Notes: generated by a model not told the origin, from the sequence alone. A stretch of 64,000 nt of DNA from JANSYL01 sp963921255 (GCA_963921255.3 CAWUEW020000002.1:620001-684000); one strand, 5' to 3'; counted from the stretch's first letter, positions 42,969 to 51,805 are shown. Numbers and translations: made by a program.

Positions 42969-43508
42969 ATGCTCAGCAAAAAGACCGTCGAAGACTACAT
43001 TCGAACCATCCCGGATTTCCCGCATGAGGGCATCCTGTTCCGCGATGTGACGACCCTGTTCCAGGACGCGCGCGGCTTCCGTTTGGCCATCGACCAGCTT
43101 CTTGCGCCGTTCGTGGGCGAAGACATTGATATGGTCGCCGGGCTGGAGGCGCGGGGCTTTATCCTGGGCGGTGCGGTGGCCCATCAGATGTCCCTTGGCT
43201 TTGTGCCCGTGCGCAAGAAAGGGAAGCTGCCGGGCAAGACCATCGAGCAGGCCTATGACCTCGAATACGGCTCGGCCGTAATAGAGGTGCATGACGACGC
43301 CCTGGCGCCCGGTCAACACGTGTTGCTGGTCGATGATCTGTTGGCGACGGGCGGCACGGCGGAGGCCGGGATCAAACTGATCGAGCGCATCGGCGCCGAG
43401 GTCGTGGGATGTGCCTTCGTGGTGGACCTGCCCGATCTGGGTGGCCGCGCCCGGCTTGAGGCGATGGGCATGCAGGTGCACGCCATCGCGACCTACGAGG
43501 GCCTGTAG
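42969..43508 (+). CDS. apt: Adenine phosphoribosyltransferase
   Basis: Converts adenine plus PRPP to AMP. 179 residues from the ATG at 42969 (MLSKKTVEDYIRTIPDFPHEG). Type I phosphoribosyltransferase signature VLLVDDLLATGGTAEAGIKL, the N-terminal FPHEGILFRDVT of Apt, and AGLEARGFILGGAVA. Length standard. Works with mtnP to recycle adenine from methylthioadenosine. Confidence 0.96.
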   Translation: MLSKKTVEDYIRTIPDFPHEGILFRDVTTLFQDARGFRLAIDQLLAPFVGEDIDMVAGLEARGFILGGAVAHQMSLGFVPVRKKGKLPGKTIEQAYDLEYGSAVIEVHDDALAPGQHVLLVDDLLATGGTAEAGIKLIERIGAEVVGCAFVVDLPDLGGRARLEAMGMQVHAIATYEGL

Positions 43509-43510
43509 CG

Positions 43511-44287
43511 CTAGGCCTTTCGGGCGGCTCGGGCCGCAGCCAGGATGGCGGCGTCGGTCATGTCGGCGCCCCCGACCCGCACACCGTCAACAACCACGGA
43601 GAACGCGGCATCCACCGCAACGGCGCGGGCTTGAACATCCGGACCGTCGCGGAGGCGATCGACCCGCAGGGGAATTCCATGCGCCCAGAGCAGCGCGTCG
43701 ATCCGGTTGACCCGTGCGGACCAGCCCAAGGGCTCTTCGGTGGTTTGCAGCACAACGCCCGCACCCAACCGGGCGGCGCGCGCCGCCCAATCCTGCGGAA
43801 GCCGGGGCAGCGCCATGGGCCCGTGCAAGACCCGTCCCCAAAGCCGGGCGCCCTGCCCGTCGTCTTCGAGCCGCATCCATCCGCGCCCCGGGCGATGCGC
43901 GGCGGCAATCAACCCATCGGCTTCACCGCCGAGCGCCAGAATGGCCGAATACCCATAGTAGCGGGCGAAATCCTCGACATTGGACCACAGACGCCGGAGC
44001 GCCGGGGCCGTCTCGGCGCCCTCCGCGACGCGCAGGTCGTGCACGACTATCGCCCGGTCCGCGCCCAGGATCGGGCGCCAGGCCAGGCGGCCCGGTTGAA
44101 ACATCACAAATCCACTGGGTGTGCCGCGCAACATTCGGATTTCCAAACCTTCGGAAAACCGGTCCATCAGCCAGGTGCGGTCATAGGCGGGATGGTTGGC
44201 CGCCAAATCCTGATCGACGCGCGCGAAGTCTACGCGGTCAAAGGTCGGCGGTGACACCGTCACAAGGTCTCGGTCGCTTTGGGGCAC
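43511..44287 (-). CDS. Probable GNAT-fold acetyltransferase of unknown substrate
   Basis: 258 residues, convergent with apt and separated by two bases. The N-terminal half (residues about 20-150: GLEIRMLRGTPSGFVMFQPGR, AIVVHDLRVA, GYSAILALGGEADGLI) looks like a divergent GNAT core. The C-terminal half, with FSVVVDGVRVGGADMTD, resembles the extra domain of YoaP-like acetyltransferases, which is thioredoxin-like in structure. No canonical acetyl-CoA loop is evident, so this call is weak. Start ATG at 44287, no clear Shine-Dalgarno. Confidence 0.5.
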   Translation of the reverse strand: MPQSDRDLVTVSPPTFDRVDFARVDQDLAANHPAYDRTWLMDRFSEGLEIRMLRGTPSGFVMFQPGRLAWRPILGADRAIVVHDLRVAEGAETAPALRRLWSNVEDFARYYGYSAILALGGEADGLIAAAHRPGRGWMRLEDDGQGARLWGRVLHGPMALPRLPQDWAARAARLGAGVVLQTTEEPLGWSARVNRIDALLWAHGIPLRVDRLRDGPDVQARAVAVDAAFSVVVDGVRVGGADMTDAAILAAARAARKA

Positions 44288-44599
44288 AGCGGCACTCCCT
44301 GCTCACAAGCTCAATCGGTTCACGCGCACAGGAATGGTGCCAGCATTCCTGCAGGTCCACATTGATCCAACGCAAATCGTCATGAGCGCGATTTTAAGGC
44401 TTTGTTAACCCGATCCGCCGACCTTCCACGGGCCCTGTAGTGTGTTTGGGCAAAGTGTGTGAGTACCCTGCTGCGCATCCCGATCCATGTGATTGGGGTG
44501 CGCAGTTTGGTTTTGCGACCGCCCGGTCCGTCACCCGTGCGGAGGTTTGCCTTCACCCGCGCAACCCGATAGCAACAACCCTGCCGGATCGCGCAAATC
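44288..44599. other. 312-bp intergenic region before tRNA-Leu
   Basis: No protein gene is seen. It contains a long hairpin (44471-44505) with a downstream T-rich tail on the plus strand, listed separately, plus the promoter region of the minus-strand gene starting at 44287 and probably that of the tRNA. Confidence 0.5.
44471..44515 (+). ncRNA. Candidate small RNA terminator hairpin
   Basis: CTGCGCATCCCGATC (44471-44485) pairs with GATTGGGGTGCGCAG (44491-44505) along all 15 positions (two are G-U wobbles), loop CATGT, followed by TTTGGTTTT. This is an intrinsic-terminator form on the plus strand, yet the only genes upstream are apt (ends 43508) and an antisense gene. So it may end a short non-coding RNA from the 44.3-44.5 kb gap, 85 bp before tRNA-Leu. 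No promoter was identified. Confidence 0.4.
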
Positions 44600-44685
44600 G
44601 CGGGCGTGATGGAATGGTAGACATATCGGACTTAAAATCCGTGGGCCGTATGGCCGTGTGGGTTCGAGTCCCACCGCCCGCACCA
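44600..44685 (+). tRNA. tRNA-Leu (anticodon UAA)
   Basis: Acceptor stem GCGGGCG (44600-44606) pairs with CGCCCGC (44675-44681); discriminator A44682 and an encoded CCA at 44683-44685. The anticodon stem CGGA/TCCG encloses loop CTTAAAA, giving anticodon TAA (UAA, Leu). The variable arm is long (class II; GGGCCGTATGGCCG-type stem), as required for leucine. T arm GTGGGTTCGAGTCCCAC. Length 86 nt including CCA. Confidence 0.96.
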
Positions 44686-44833
44686 ACCTGCCGTCACGCG
44701 GAAAGGCTCTGGCGCCCCTCAAAGCATCGGATGATGACGGGCCCGTCGGACGCGCACCTTGCGCCTGTCGCCCCAAGCTTGATCCATTGACCATAAGCCT
44801 GCGGTGCCCCTTTGGAAGCGGTCCCCGAAAACG

Positions 44834-44866
44834 AAAAACGCGCCCTGCAGAACTGGGCGCGTTTTT
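44834..44866. terminator. Bidirectional Rho-independent terminator
   Basis: CGCGCCC (44839-44845) and GGGCGCG (44855-44861) pair with a nine-base loop, flanked by AAAAA and TTTTT. On the minus strand it ends the gene 44896-45207; on the plus strand it may end transcription from tRNA-Leu. Confidence 0.85.
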
Positions 44867-44895
44867 CGGTGTAGCAGCTATGTCGGGAAGGGCTG

Positions 44896-45207
44896 TCAGG
44901 CAGCTTCCGCTTGGTTGCGGCGTTCGCTTTCTTCACGGCTGAGCGCCACAGAGGTGCGCACACCGTTGGCCACGAATGCCATCAGGCCGTTGACCACCCG
45001 CTCGTTCGGGTCGATGCCGGCGCAGCTCAGCACTTCGCGGCCATCGCGCGAGCGTGCCCACCGAGCGATCTGCTCGGGGCCGTTGCCGTATTTCTTGTCG
45101 TCGGCGATTGCGTCATCCAACGCAGCCAGAACCACAGCGGCGAACAACTTGCGTGCGCGCTGGCCCTGTTCGAAGTTGAAGGCGGTGCCATCAACGAAAT
45201 CTCGCAT
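44896..45207 (-). CDS. Small conserved hypothetical protein (DUF6280-like)
   Basis: 103 residues, predicted mostly helical: NFEQGQRARKLFAAVVLAALDDAIAD then EQIARWARSRDGREVLSCAGIDPNERVVNGLMAFV. No catalytic motif. It resembles a small alphaproteobacterial family catalogued, as I recall, as DUF6280; identification tentative. Stop is followed 30 bases later by a strong bidirectional terminator, so it is a single-gene unit. Upstream (45208-45424) is the divergent efp leader. Confidence 0.65.
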   Translation of the reverse strand: MRDFVDGTAFNFEQGQRARKLFAAVVLAALDDAIADDKKYGNGPEQIARWARSRDGREVLSCAGIDPNERVVNGLMAFVANGVRTSVALSREESERRNQAEAA

Positions 45208-45301
45208 TTCGTCGTCCTTTATTTTTGCTCTTGCATTTTTCGGCGTGAGGCTCGTTATGCACAGGTTTTAGGCGATTCTGTGATGCGTTTTTTGCAAGTG
45301 A

Positions 45302-45322
45302 GGTATGTCGCAAACGCATACC
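45302..45322. repeat. Inverted repeat GGTATG-N9-CATACC upstream of efp
   Basis: A perfect 6-bp dyad, GGTATG (45302-45307) and CATACC (45317-45322), lies in the 217-bp gap between the DUF6280-like gene and efp. It could be an operator or part of the efp leader; no known factor matches it. Confidence 0.35.
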
Positions 45323-45424
45323 TTCTGCCGCACGCCCCACAGAGCCTCGTGTATTGCCAGCCCCTCAGCCGCCAGATATAGGAGGCGGCAACGATTTCTC
45401 AAGAATTTGCCAAGGTTTTGCCTC

Positions 45425-45988
45425 ATGCCCAAGATCAACGGGAACGAGATCCGCCCAGGGAATGTGCTGGAGCATAACGGGGGCCTGTGGGCCGCCGTCA
45501 AAGTCGACCATGTCAAACCCGGCAAGGGCGGCGCGTTTGCCCAGGTCGAGCTGCGCAATCTGCGCAACGGGTCGAAACTGAACGAACGGTTCCGGTCGGC
45601 GGACAAGGTCGAGCGGGTCCGATTGGAGCAGAAGGATCAGCAATTCCTGTATGAATCCGACGGCATGCTCGTGTTCATGGACGCCGAATCCTATGAACAA
45701 ATCGAACTGCCCGCCGATATTCTGGGGGATCGCCGCCCGTTTCTTCAGGATGGCGTGACCATCGTGGTGGAGTTCTACGAGGCCGAAGCGCTTAACGCGA
45801 CGCTGCCGCAAAAGGTGGTCTGCAAGATCGCCGAGACCGAACCGGTCGTGAAGGGTCAGACGGCCGCCAACAGCTTCAAGCCGGCGATCCTCGACAATGG
45901 CGTGAAGGTGATGGTGCCGCCCTTCGTGGGTCAGGACGAAGACATCGTCGTCAACACCGAAACCATGGAATACGCCGAGCGCGCCTGA
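45425..45988 (+). CDS. efp: Elongation factor P
   Basis: Relieves ribosome stalling at polyproline by entering between the P and E sites. 187 residues from the ATG at 45425 (MPKINGNEIRPGNVLEHNGG). Domain I carries the modification lysine K34 in HVKPGKGGAF; domains II and III end with the usual VPPFVGQDEDIVVNTETMEY. No epm modification genes are near. Convergent with the rhomboid gene, one base between stops. Confidence 0.96.
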   Translation: MPKINGNEIRPGNVLEHNGGLWAAVKVDHVKPGKGGAFAQVELRNLRNGSKLNERFRSADKVERVRLEQKDQQFLYESDGMLVFMDAESYEQIELPADILGDRRPFLQDGVTIVVEFYEAEALNATLPQKVVCKIAETEPVVKGQTAANSFKPAILDNGVKVMVPPFVGQDEDIVVNTETMEYAERA

Positions 45989-45989
45989 T

Positions 45990-46847
45990 CTAGCTGCGCC
46001 CGCCGTTCCACGGCGATCCCGTGCCCCGGCGCCCGCCGGTGCGCGGCACGCGACCCAGATCCGCAAGGGGCCGGTCGCTGTCGCGGACCGACCGCACCCG
46101 GCGCACTTTCGGGATGCGCGTGCGGGTGGCCCGGTCAACGACATATTCGACCTCGTCATGGGGGGGCTTGCCATGCGTGTGGGCCCAATACGCCGTGCCA
46201 CCCCGCTTCAGCCATGCCGGCAGGATCAGGATGACGCCGGCGACAAAGCCCCCGGCATGCGCCCAGTAGGCGACGCCCCCGCCGGCCACATCCATCGCCA
46301 ACCCGTTCACAAGCTGCAGGCCAAACCACAGGCCCAACATCAGCCAGGCCGGCACCGTGAACACCTTGAAGATGATGATAATGATGATCAGAACATCGAT
46401 GTGCGCCTTGGGAAACAGCAGCAGGTAGCCCCCCATCACGCCCGCGATGGCGCCCGACGCCCCAACCATCGGGATCCCCGAGCTTGGGTCCGCCATGATC
46501 TGACCCGCCGCCGCCGCCAATCCCGAGGCGATGTAGAACAGCAGGAAGCCGAGATGGCCCAACAGGTCTTCGAGGTTGTCGCCGAAGATCCATAGAAACA
46601 GCATGTTGCCGATCAGGTGCATCCACCCGCCGTGCAAGAACATCGACGTCACCAGTGTGTGCCCGTCCGCCCCGGCCAGCACGTCGCGCGGAATCAACGC
46701 CCATTCGCCGTAAAAGCCCATCAACTGGGCCTCGCTGGCCGACAGCGCGGGGTAATAGCTGAGGAAGATCACCACATTGGCGAGGATCAGCGCCCAAGTC
46801 ACAATGGGCGTCCGCTCGGACGGGTTATGATCGCGGATCGGAAACAT
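45990..46847 (-). CDS. Rhomboid-family intramembrane serine protease
   Basis: 285 residues. Six membrane helices. The catalytic dyad is Ser131 (GASGAIAGVMGG) and His197 (WAHAGGFVAG); the oxyanion/stabilising residues H77 and N81 are present in GGWMHLIGNMLFLWIFGDN. The C-terminal about 60 residues are a basic, Arg-rich cytoplasmic tail unlike most short rhomboids. Substrate unknown. Same orientation as the PopZ-like gene, with 67 bp between them. Confidence 0.9.
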   Translation of the reverse strand: MFPIRDHNPSERTPIVTWALILANVVIFLSYYPALSASEAQLMGFYGEWALIPRDVLAGADGHTLVTSMFLHGGWMHLIGNMLFLWIFGDNLEDLLGHLGFLLFYIASGLAAAAGQIMADPSSGIPMVGASGAIAGVMGGYLLLFPKAHIDVLIIIIIIFKVFTVPAWLMLGLWFGLQLVNGLAMDVAGGGVAYWAHAGGFVAGVILILPAWLKRGGTAYWAHTHGKPPHDEVEYVVDRATRTRIPKVRRVRSVRDSDRPLADLGRVPRTGGRRGTGSPWNGGRS

Positions 46848-46914
46848 AGGGCTTAGATCACCACGTGGGTGTGCCGCATGCGCCAGTCAACCCTGAGCCA
46901 CCGCCCATCGGCGT

Positions 46915-48096
46915 TCACTCGAGGTCCTCGGCCGCCAATGCAATCCGGATTTCACGGCGCACCATCTTGCGGACATTGCGCGTGATCCGCTGGCCAAGCG
47001 CGCCTTGCAGTTCTTCGCGGACGATATCCACGATCATTTCGCGCAGCGTTTCCTCGTCGAGAAAGGAGTCTTCGTCGGAGTCCGGGAAGGTGAAGGGAGA
47101 CGGCTCTTCGCCGAGGTCTTCCACTTCGTCGTCCAAGGCGGCGTCGGGCGTTTCGTCCGCGCTTGCGTCCGCCCCGGCATCGTCGTGGGTTTGCGGCTCG
47201 ATCACGTCCGCAACGTCGATCTCGGCGGCGTCGTCCACAATCTCGTACACCATGGCTTCGGCAGACTTGGCCTCGTCTGTCGCCTCCGGGGTGTCGGGCT
47301 CGGGCGCGTCAGAGCGATGCTCGGGATCGGACATGTCTACCTCCGGCTCAGCCTGGGGGGCTGCAAAGGCCGCGGACAGATCAATGTCGATGTCCGCGGC
47401 ATCGGATTCATCTGTTTTTCGCGCCTCGGCGGAGGCGGCTTCGTGGGCGCCGCGCATCGCGGCCAGATTGCGGGCGGCGCGCCCTGCCCCGGAATCGGGC
47501 CAGTCGTCATCGCCTACTTCGGGCTCAAAGCCTGACGTCAACCGGTCGGGGATCTCGCCATCAAGCAAGGCAAGCTCGGCCCGCTCGGCATCTTCCGCGG
47601 CATCGATGGCCGCAAGTTCTTCCGCTTCGGATGTCACCTCGGCGGGGACGTCCTCGACCGCTGGCGCGATCTCTGGTTCCGGCGCCACGTGGGCCTCTTC
47701 CGGGTCAGGTTCCGCGGGCTCAGCGGGGAATGGCGCGTCTGGGTCCACCGCGTCGAGGGCGGGCGCTGCGTCATCGTCGGCCGGGTCGTCGGCAACCGGT
47801 TCGGCGGCAACGGCGGCCCGGGATCTTTGGAAAAACGCCCGCGCCTCTTCATGCACTTCGGTGTCGGCATCTGGCGTCCGCGGCACCGGCGCCCAAGGGT
47901 CATCGGGATCGGTCACCCGCAACGCGGGCGTCAGCACAAGGCGCGACTCGGTTTCCTTGGGGTCTGGCTGCGGTTCAGCCACGGGGCTTGGCGACACGGC
48001 CTCGGGTTTTGGGGCCGGATGATGTTCCGACACCAACCGCCGGATCGAGGACAATACGTCTTCGATCTCAGCCGGCGACTTCGCAGGATCAGACAT
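46915..48096 (-). CDS. PopZ-like acidic protein (DUF2497-type ends)
   Basis: 393 residues. The N-terminal helix SPAEIEDVLSSIRRLVSEHH (residues about 7-26) matches the E-E/D-V/I-L-x-S-I-R-R signature of PopZ/DUF2497 proteins, and the C-terminal helices LREMIVDIVREELQGALGQR then NVRKMVRREI (about 345-385) resemble their oligomerisation region. About 300 residues between are Asp/Glu/Ala/Pro-rich, disordered-looking. PopZ forms polar scaffolds for ParB and cell-cycle proteins; whether this one localises at poles is inference. Second member of the acidic low-complexity class in this window. Confidence 0.7.
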   Translation of the reverse strand: MSDPAKSPAEIEDVLSSIRRLVSEHHPAPKPEAVSPSPVAEPQPDPKETESRLVLTPALRVTDPDDPWAPVPRTPDADTEVHEEARAFFQRSRAAVAAEPVADDPADDDAAPALDAVDPDAPFPAEPAEPDPEEAHVAPEPEIAPAVEDVPAEVTSEAEELAAIDAAEDAERAELALLDGEIPDRLTSGFEPEVGDDDWPDSGAGRAARNLAAMRGAHEAASAEARKTDESDAADIDIDLSAAFAAPQAEPEVDMSDPEHRSDAPEPDTPEATDEAKSAEAMVYEIVDDAAEIDVADVIEPQTHDDAGADASADETPDAALDDEVEDLGEEPSPFTFPDSDEDSFLDEETLREMIVDIVREELQGALGQRITRNVRKMVRREIRIALAAEDLE

Positions 48097-48270
48097 GACC
48101 GCTCACTCCTTGTCCGTCCGGCTACCAGCAGCACGCAGCCTTTCTGGCCCGGGAAAATCCCAAGCATTGACGCGCAGAATAGCGACAACGGCCGCGTCGC
48201 ACAACGTATTGCTAAATTCATGCGTTTTTTCCGACCTTTGGGCCGAAACGCCAAGGGGCGTGGCGGCGCC

Positions 48271-49656
48271 CTAGTCGCGCCCGATCCGCTGGAGCAGGCT
48301 GTCCAATTGGTCGCCCTGCGGGGACGACACCCGCGGGACACCGCCCTCGAACGTCGCGGCATAGGCCTTGGGATCATATTCCGGCACGTGCAGCCCGAGA
48401 TGCGATACCGTCATCAGGCCAGACGCGGCCAGCACGGCATAGGCGGCCTCATAGAGATCGGTTTGTGCCTGAATGCGGCTGATCCGTGCTTCCAGCAAGT
48501 CCTGCTCGGCGTCCAGCACATCCAAGGTTGTCCGGGCCCCAAGCGAGGCCTCTTCCTGCACACCTTCGAAGGCCAGTTGCGCAGCGTTGATGCGCTGGTC
48601 CGACGCCTGGATTTGCGCCGACGCGATGCGCAGGCGGGCATAGGCGTTCCCGACGCCTTGCACGTTGACCAGGGCTTGCTGGCTCAGGCCGAACCGGGCG
48701 GCGGACACCTGCGCAAACGCAGAGCGTTCGAGCGACGCGATCTGTCCGCCCCGATAGATCGGTTGCGTCAGGCTCAGCGTGAGGGAGCTGTTCGCCCCTT
48801 CCGAGTTGGGACCGGCCGGGTGCTGCAGGACCGAGCCGACCTGCGCTTCCAGGCTGATGGTCGGGCGCAATTGACCGCGCGTCTGGTCCACGGCCAGTTC
48901 CGCCGCCGTCACCTCGTGCTGGAGCGCTTGAATTGCGGGGTGCGCGTGGCGCGCCAGACGCTCGGCCTCGGCCTCGGTTGCAGGCAGATGCGGCATGTTT
49001 CCGGGGCCGCTCAACCCGTTCGGATACCGGCCAACGGCCAGGGCGAACAACTCGCGGCTGATTTCCAGCGTTCCCTGCGCTGCCGCAAGGTTTGACCGCG
49101 CCGCAGCAAGCTGTGCTTCGGCCTGGGCCACGTCGGTGCGTGTATCTTCCCCGACCTCGAACCGGTCGCGAGCCGCCCGAAGTTGTTGTGTCACGACGCG
49201 CACGTTGCGTTCGCGGACCCCCACAACCTGCATGTTTTCCCAAACGCCCAGATAGGCCGTGGCCGCGTCAAGCAACACTTGCTGTTCCAGCGCGACAAGC
49301 TGTTGGCGGGTGGCCTGAACGACCTCGCGCGCGGCTGCGATGCCCGCCTGGCGTTGCCCCCCTTGATAGAGGGTCGCCTGCACCGCGATGTTCGCCGTGG
49401 TCAGCGTGGTGTTCGCATCAATGTCGCGCGATGTGCTCGCCACGAAATTCAGCACCGGGTAGAGTTGGCTGACCGCCTGGTTCACCCCCTCATCCTGGAC
49501 CCGCAGGAGATAGCGGTTCTGTTCCAGAAGCTGCGAGTTGCGATAGGCATCCGCCATCGCGCCGCGCAACGTATCAGCCGACGCCCCCAACGCCAGAAGG
49601 GACAGGTCCACCCCGCCCATCAGGGCGCGGCCTGCGGTTTTGATCCTGCTCGTCAT
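48271..49656 (-). CDS. TolC-family outer-membrane channel protein
   Basis: 461 residues from the ATG at 49656 (MTSRIKTAGRALMGG), preceded by a four-residue longer reading. An N-terminal signal-like segment ends around ALGASA. Two OEP repeats, helix/beta, with LRGAMADAYRNSQLL, then LQHEVTAAELAVDQTRGQLRP and DAEQDLLEARISRIQAQTDL, the structure of TolC/OprM channels. Forms the exit duct for tripartite efflux pumps or type I secretion. No pump or ABC partner is next to it. 85 bases downstream of the PIMT-like gene on the same strand. Confidence 0.9.
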   Translation of the reverse strand: MTSRIKTAGRALMGGVDLSLLALGASADTLRGAMADAYRNSQLLEQNRYLLRVQDEGVNQAVSQLYPVLNFVASTSRDIDANTTLTTANIAVQATLYQGGQRQAGIAAAREVVQATRQQLVALEQQVLLDAATAYLGVWENMQVVGVRERNVRVVTQQLRAARDRFEVGEDTRTDVAQAEAQLAAARSNLAAAQGTLEISRELFALAVGRYPNGLSGPGNMPHLPATEAEAERLARHAHPAIQALQHEVTAAELAVDQTRGQLRPTISLEAQVGSVLQHPAGPNSEGANSSLTLSLTQPIYRGGQIASLERSAFAQVSAARFGLSQQALVNVQGVGNAYARLRIASAQIQASDQRINAAQLAFEGVQEEASLGARTTLDVLDAEQDLLEARISRIQAQTDLYEAAYAVLAASGLMTVSHLGLHVPEYDPKAYAATFEGGVPRVSSPQGDQLDSLLQRIGRD

Positions 49657-49741
49657 CTCCGCCCTCATTCTCTATGGCGTTTGCCGTTTACCCGTTGGCG
49701 TGTCCGCACTGTGCCTGTTGTCCGGTGCCACGCAAACGAAA

Positions 49742-50395
49742 CTAGAATACGAAACTTTCTTCGCGCTCGAACCCAGGTAGGACCGGCGCGGTCGCATTAA
49801 AGGCCATGCGCCAAGAAATCCGTCCGTTCACCTTGTGACCGACGCGGGCTTCGCCGAGGGCGCCCTCCATGAAAACGGCCACGATGTGCCCGCCGTCCTT
49901 CAGTTGGTCCAGAACGGCATCGGGCAGCACTTCGACACCGCCGAAAATGGCAATGGCATCAAACGGGCCGTGCTTTGCACTGCCATCGGCCATCGTGCCT
50001 TCGATCACTGCGGCGTTGTCCACCTCTTCGGCGGCCAAGGCGGCCTCGGCCTCGCGGGCGATGTCGGCGTCTTCTTCAACGGCAACAACCACTTCCGCCA
50101 TATGCGCCAGAAGCGCGGTGGTGTAGCCCATGCCACATCCCAGTTCGAGGACCATATGCTCGGGCGTGAGGTCCAGCGCGTCTAGCAGCTTGGCAATGGA
50201 CCGGGCCTCCATCAATTGACGTCCGCCGCCCAAATCAATCGGGCCGCCCATATAGGCAAGGCTGCGGGCGTTGTCCGGCACGAACGCTTCGCGCGGCACC
50301 GTCAGCATTGCATCAATGATAGGGAACTTCGTGACGTCCTGCGGACGCACCTGTGTGTCGACCATTGTGACACGGGCTTGGGAATAGTCGGCCAT
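49742..50395 (-). CDS. Protein-L-isoaspartate O-methyltransferase-like protein
   Basis: 217 residues. SAM-binding motif I LELGCGMGYTTALLAH and post-I VVVAVEEDADIA; the PIMT lead-in VPREAFVPDNARSLAYMGGPIDLGGGR with a PR-AFV signature. Converts isoaspartyl residues in damaged proteins by methylation. The region normally Ser/Gly-rich for substrate binding is altered, and this rhodobacterial subgroup is often weakly annotated, so activity is not certain. First gene of a PIMT-TolC-PopZ-like minus-strand set. Confidence 0.82.
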   Translation of the reverse strand: MADYSQARVTMVDTQVRPQDVTKFPIIDAMLTVPREAFVPDNARSLAYMGGPIDLGGGRQLMEARSIAKLLDALDLTPEHMVLELGCGMGYTTALLAHMAEVVVAVEEDADIAREAEAALAAEEVDNAAVIEGTMADGSAKHGPFDAIAIFGGVEVLPDAVLDQLKDGGHIVAVFMEGALGEARVGHKVNGRISWRMAFNATAPVLPGFEREESFVF

Positions 50396-50527
50396 GAAAC
50401 TGAACCAATCCGTCTAGTTTGTTAATCGCGTTCTCGCACAAGGCCCCTTAGCACGCAATAGAGGCCGAGGCCGATGCGGCAATTGCCGCCTCGCCCTCGG
50501 GTCCGAGATGCAACAGTCGGGCGTTGG

Positions 50528-51805
50528 CTAGCCGTCCACCAGCGCCGCGGCGGCGGCTTGCACGGCCTTTTCCGTCAGGTCGAAATCGGCCTCGGTCAAA
50601 GCCAGGCATGGGTAGAGCTTGCCGGGCGACTTAAAGACACCGTGTTCGCGCAGAATCGCATTGTAGGTGGCGTTCTGGGCCGGGTCCGTGTGACGGGCCG
50701 TGCGGTAGTCGAGGCAGTCGGCGTCGGTAAACAGGATGTCGAACAGGGTCGGATCGCCACAAATGCGATGCGCGATGCCGGCCTCCGTCAGGGCCGCACT
50801 TTGCATGTCCTGCAGCCGCTGTCCGAAGGCGCGCAATTGGTCATACTGGCCGGGGCGACGCAGCACTTCCATGGTTTTCAACCCGGCCGCCGCAGCGACG
50901 GGATTGCCCGAGAGCGTCCCCAGCTGCATCAGCCACCCCTCTGCGCCCACAGCCGATTTGTCGAATTGGGACATGATCTCGGCCGACGCGCCAAGCGCTG
51001 CCAGGGGGAACCCCCCGCCGATGATCTTGCCCAGGGTGCAGATATCGGGGGTGACGCCATAGCGTTCCTGCGCGCCGCCGTAATCCAGCCGGAACCCGGT
51101 GACGATCTCATCGAAGATCAACAGGACGCCGTGTTTATCACACAGATCGCGCAGCCCTTGCAGGTAGCCCGGTTGCGCCGGGATGATGCGCTGTAGCGGT
51201 TCCACGATGATGGCGGCGATATCGGGGTTTTCGTCCATCAGGGACGACACGGCCTCGAGATCGTTGAAGGGCGCGATCACCATCTGGTCGGCGACACCCT
51301 GCGGGATGCCGGCGCTGTCCGGCACGGCCTGCGGGAAGTTCACCTCGCGCGTTGGGGCAAGGCTCATCTGAGCCTCGGCCGACATACCGTGGTAGCCGCC
51401 TTCGAATTTCAGGATCTTGTCACGGCCCGTATAGGCCCGGGCCAACCGAATGGCATACATGTCCGCCTCACCGCCCGAGGCGACGAAGCGCACCTGCTCG
51501 CAACAGGGCACCGCGTCGACAATCGCCTCGGCCAGTTCGATGCCCTTGGCGTTGTTGGCGAAGAAGGTCATGCCGAGCGGCAGTTGTTCCAGCACCGCTT
51601 CCATCACCTCCGGGTGCCCGTGCCCCAACAGCATGGGGCCCGATCCGATCAGGTAATCGACATACTCGACGCCGTTCTCGTCCCACACGCGAGAGCCGTG
51701 CCCGCGGGCGATGATGATGCCGGGGTCGAAGTTGCCAAAGCCTGCGGCGGGCAGAACCTCGGCGGCGCGGGCGATCCATTCGGCTTGGGTGTGCAGTTTG
51801 TTCAT
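50528..51805 (-). CDS. Class III aminotransferase / GSA aminomutase-like enzyme
   Basis: 425 residues from the ATG at 51805 (MNKLHTQAEWIARAAEVLP). PLP-dependent fold I: ASGGEADMYAIRLARAYTGRDKI, DEIVTGFRLDYGG (Asp232 on the PLP ring) and TLGKIIGGGFPLAAL with Lys260 as Schiff base. Looks like glutamate-1-semialdehyde aminomutase and related omega-transaminases. A true HemL is normally in a biosynthetic context; here it ends the betaine-type catabolic operon four bases after an enolase-superfamily gene, so a catabolic transaminase or epimerase role is more likely. Substrate unknown. Confidence 0.82.
   Translation of the reverse strand: MNKLHTQAEWIARAAEVLPAAGFGNFDPGIIIARGHGSRVWDENGVEYVDYLIGSGPMLLGHGHPEVMEAVLEQLPLGMTFFANNAKGIELAEAIVDAVPCCEQVRFVASGGEADMYAIRLARAYTGRDKILKFEGGYHGMSAEAQMSLAPTREVNFPQAVPDSAGIPQGVADQMVIAPFNDLEAVSSLMDENPDIAAIIVEPLQRIIPAQPGYLQGLRDLCDKHGVLLIFDEIVTGFRLDYGGAQERYGVTPDICTLGKIIGGGFPLAALGASAEIMSQFDKSAVGAEGWLMQLGTLSGNPVAAAAGLKTMEVLRRPGQYDQLRAFGQRLQDMQSAALTEAGIAHRICGDPTLFDILFTDADCLDYRTARHTDPAQNATYNAILREHGVFKSPGKLYPCLALTEADFDLTEKAVQAAAAALVDG

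Noticed and set aside
47163..48098. A 311-codon Arg-rich plus-strand frame inside the PopZ-like gene.
   Set aside because: Shadow of the acidic low-complexity coding strand.
48097..48270. ACGCC-AAGG-GGCGT hairpin after the TolC gene as a terminator.
   Set aside because: Short stem and no adequate T-run on the minus strand.
50528..51805. Assignment of the class III aminotransferase as hemL (glutamate-1-semialdehyde aminomutase).
   Set aside because: Operon context is catabolic, so the tetrapyrrole role is not supported.
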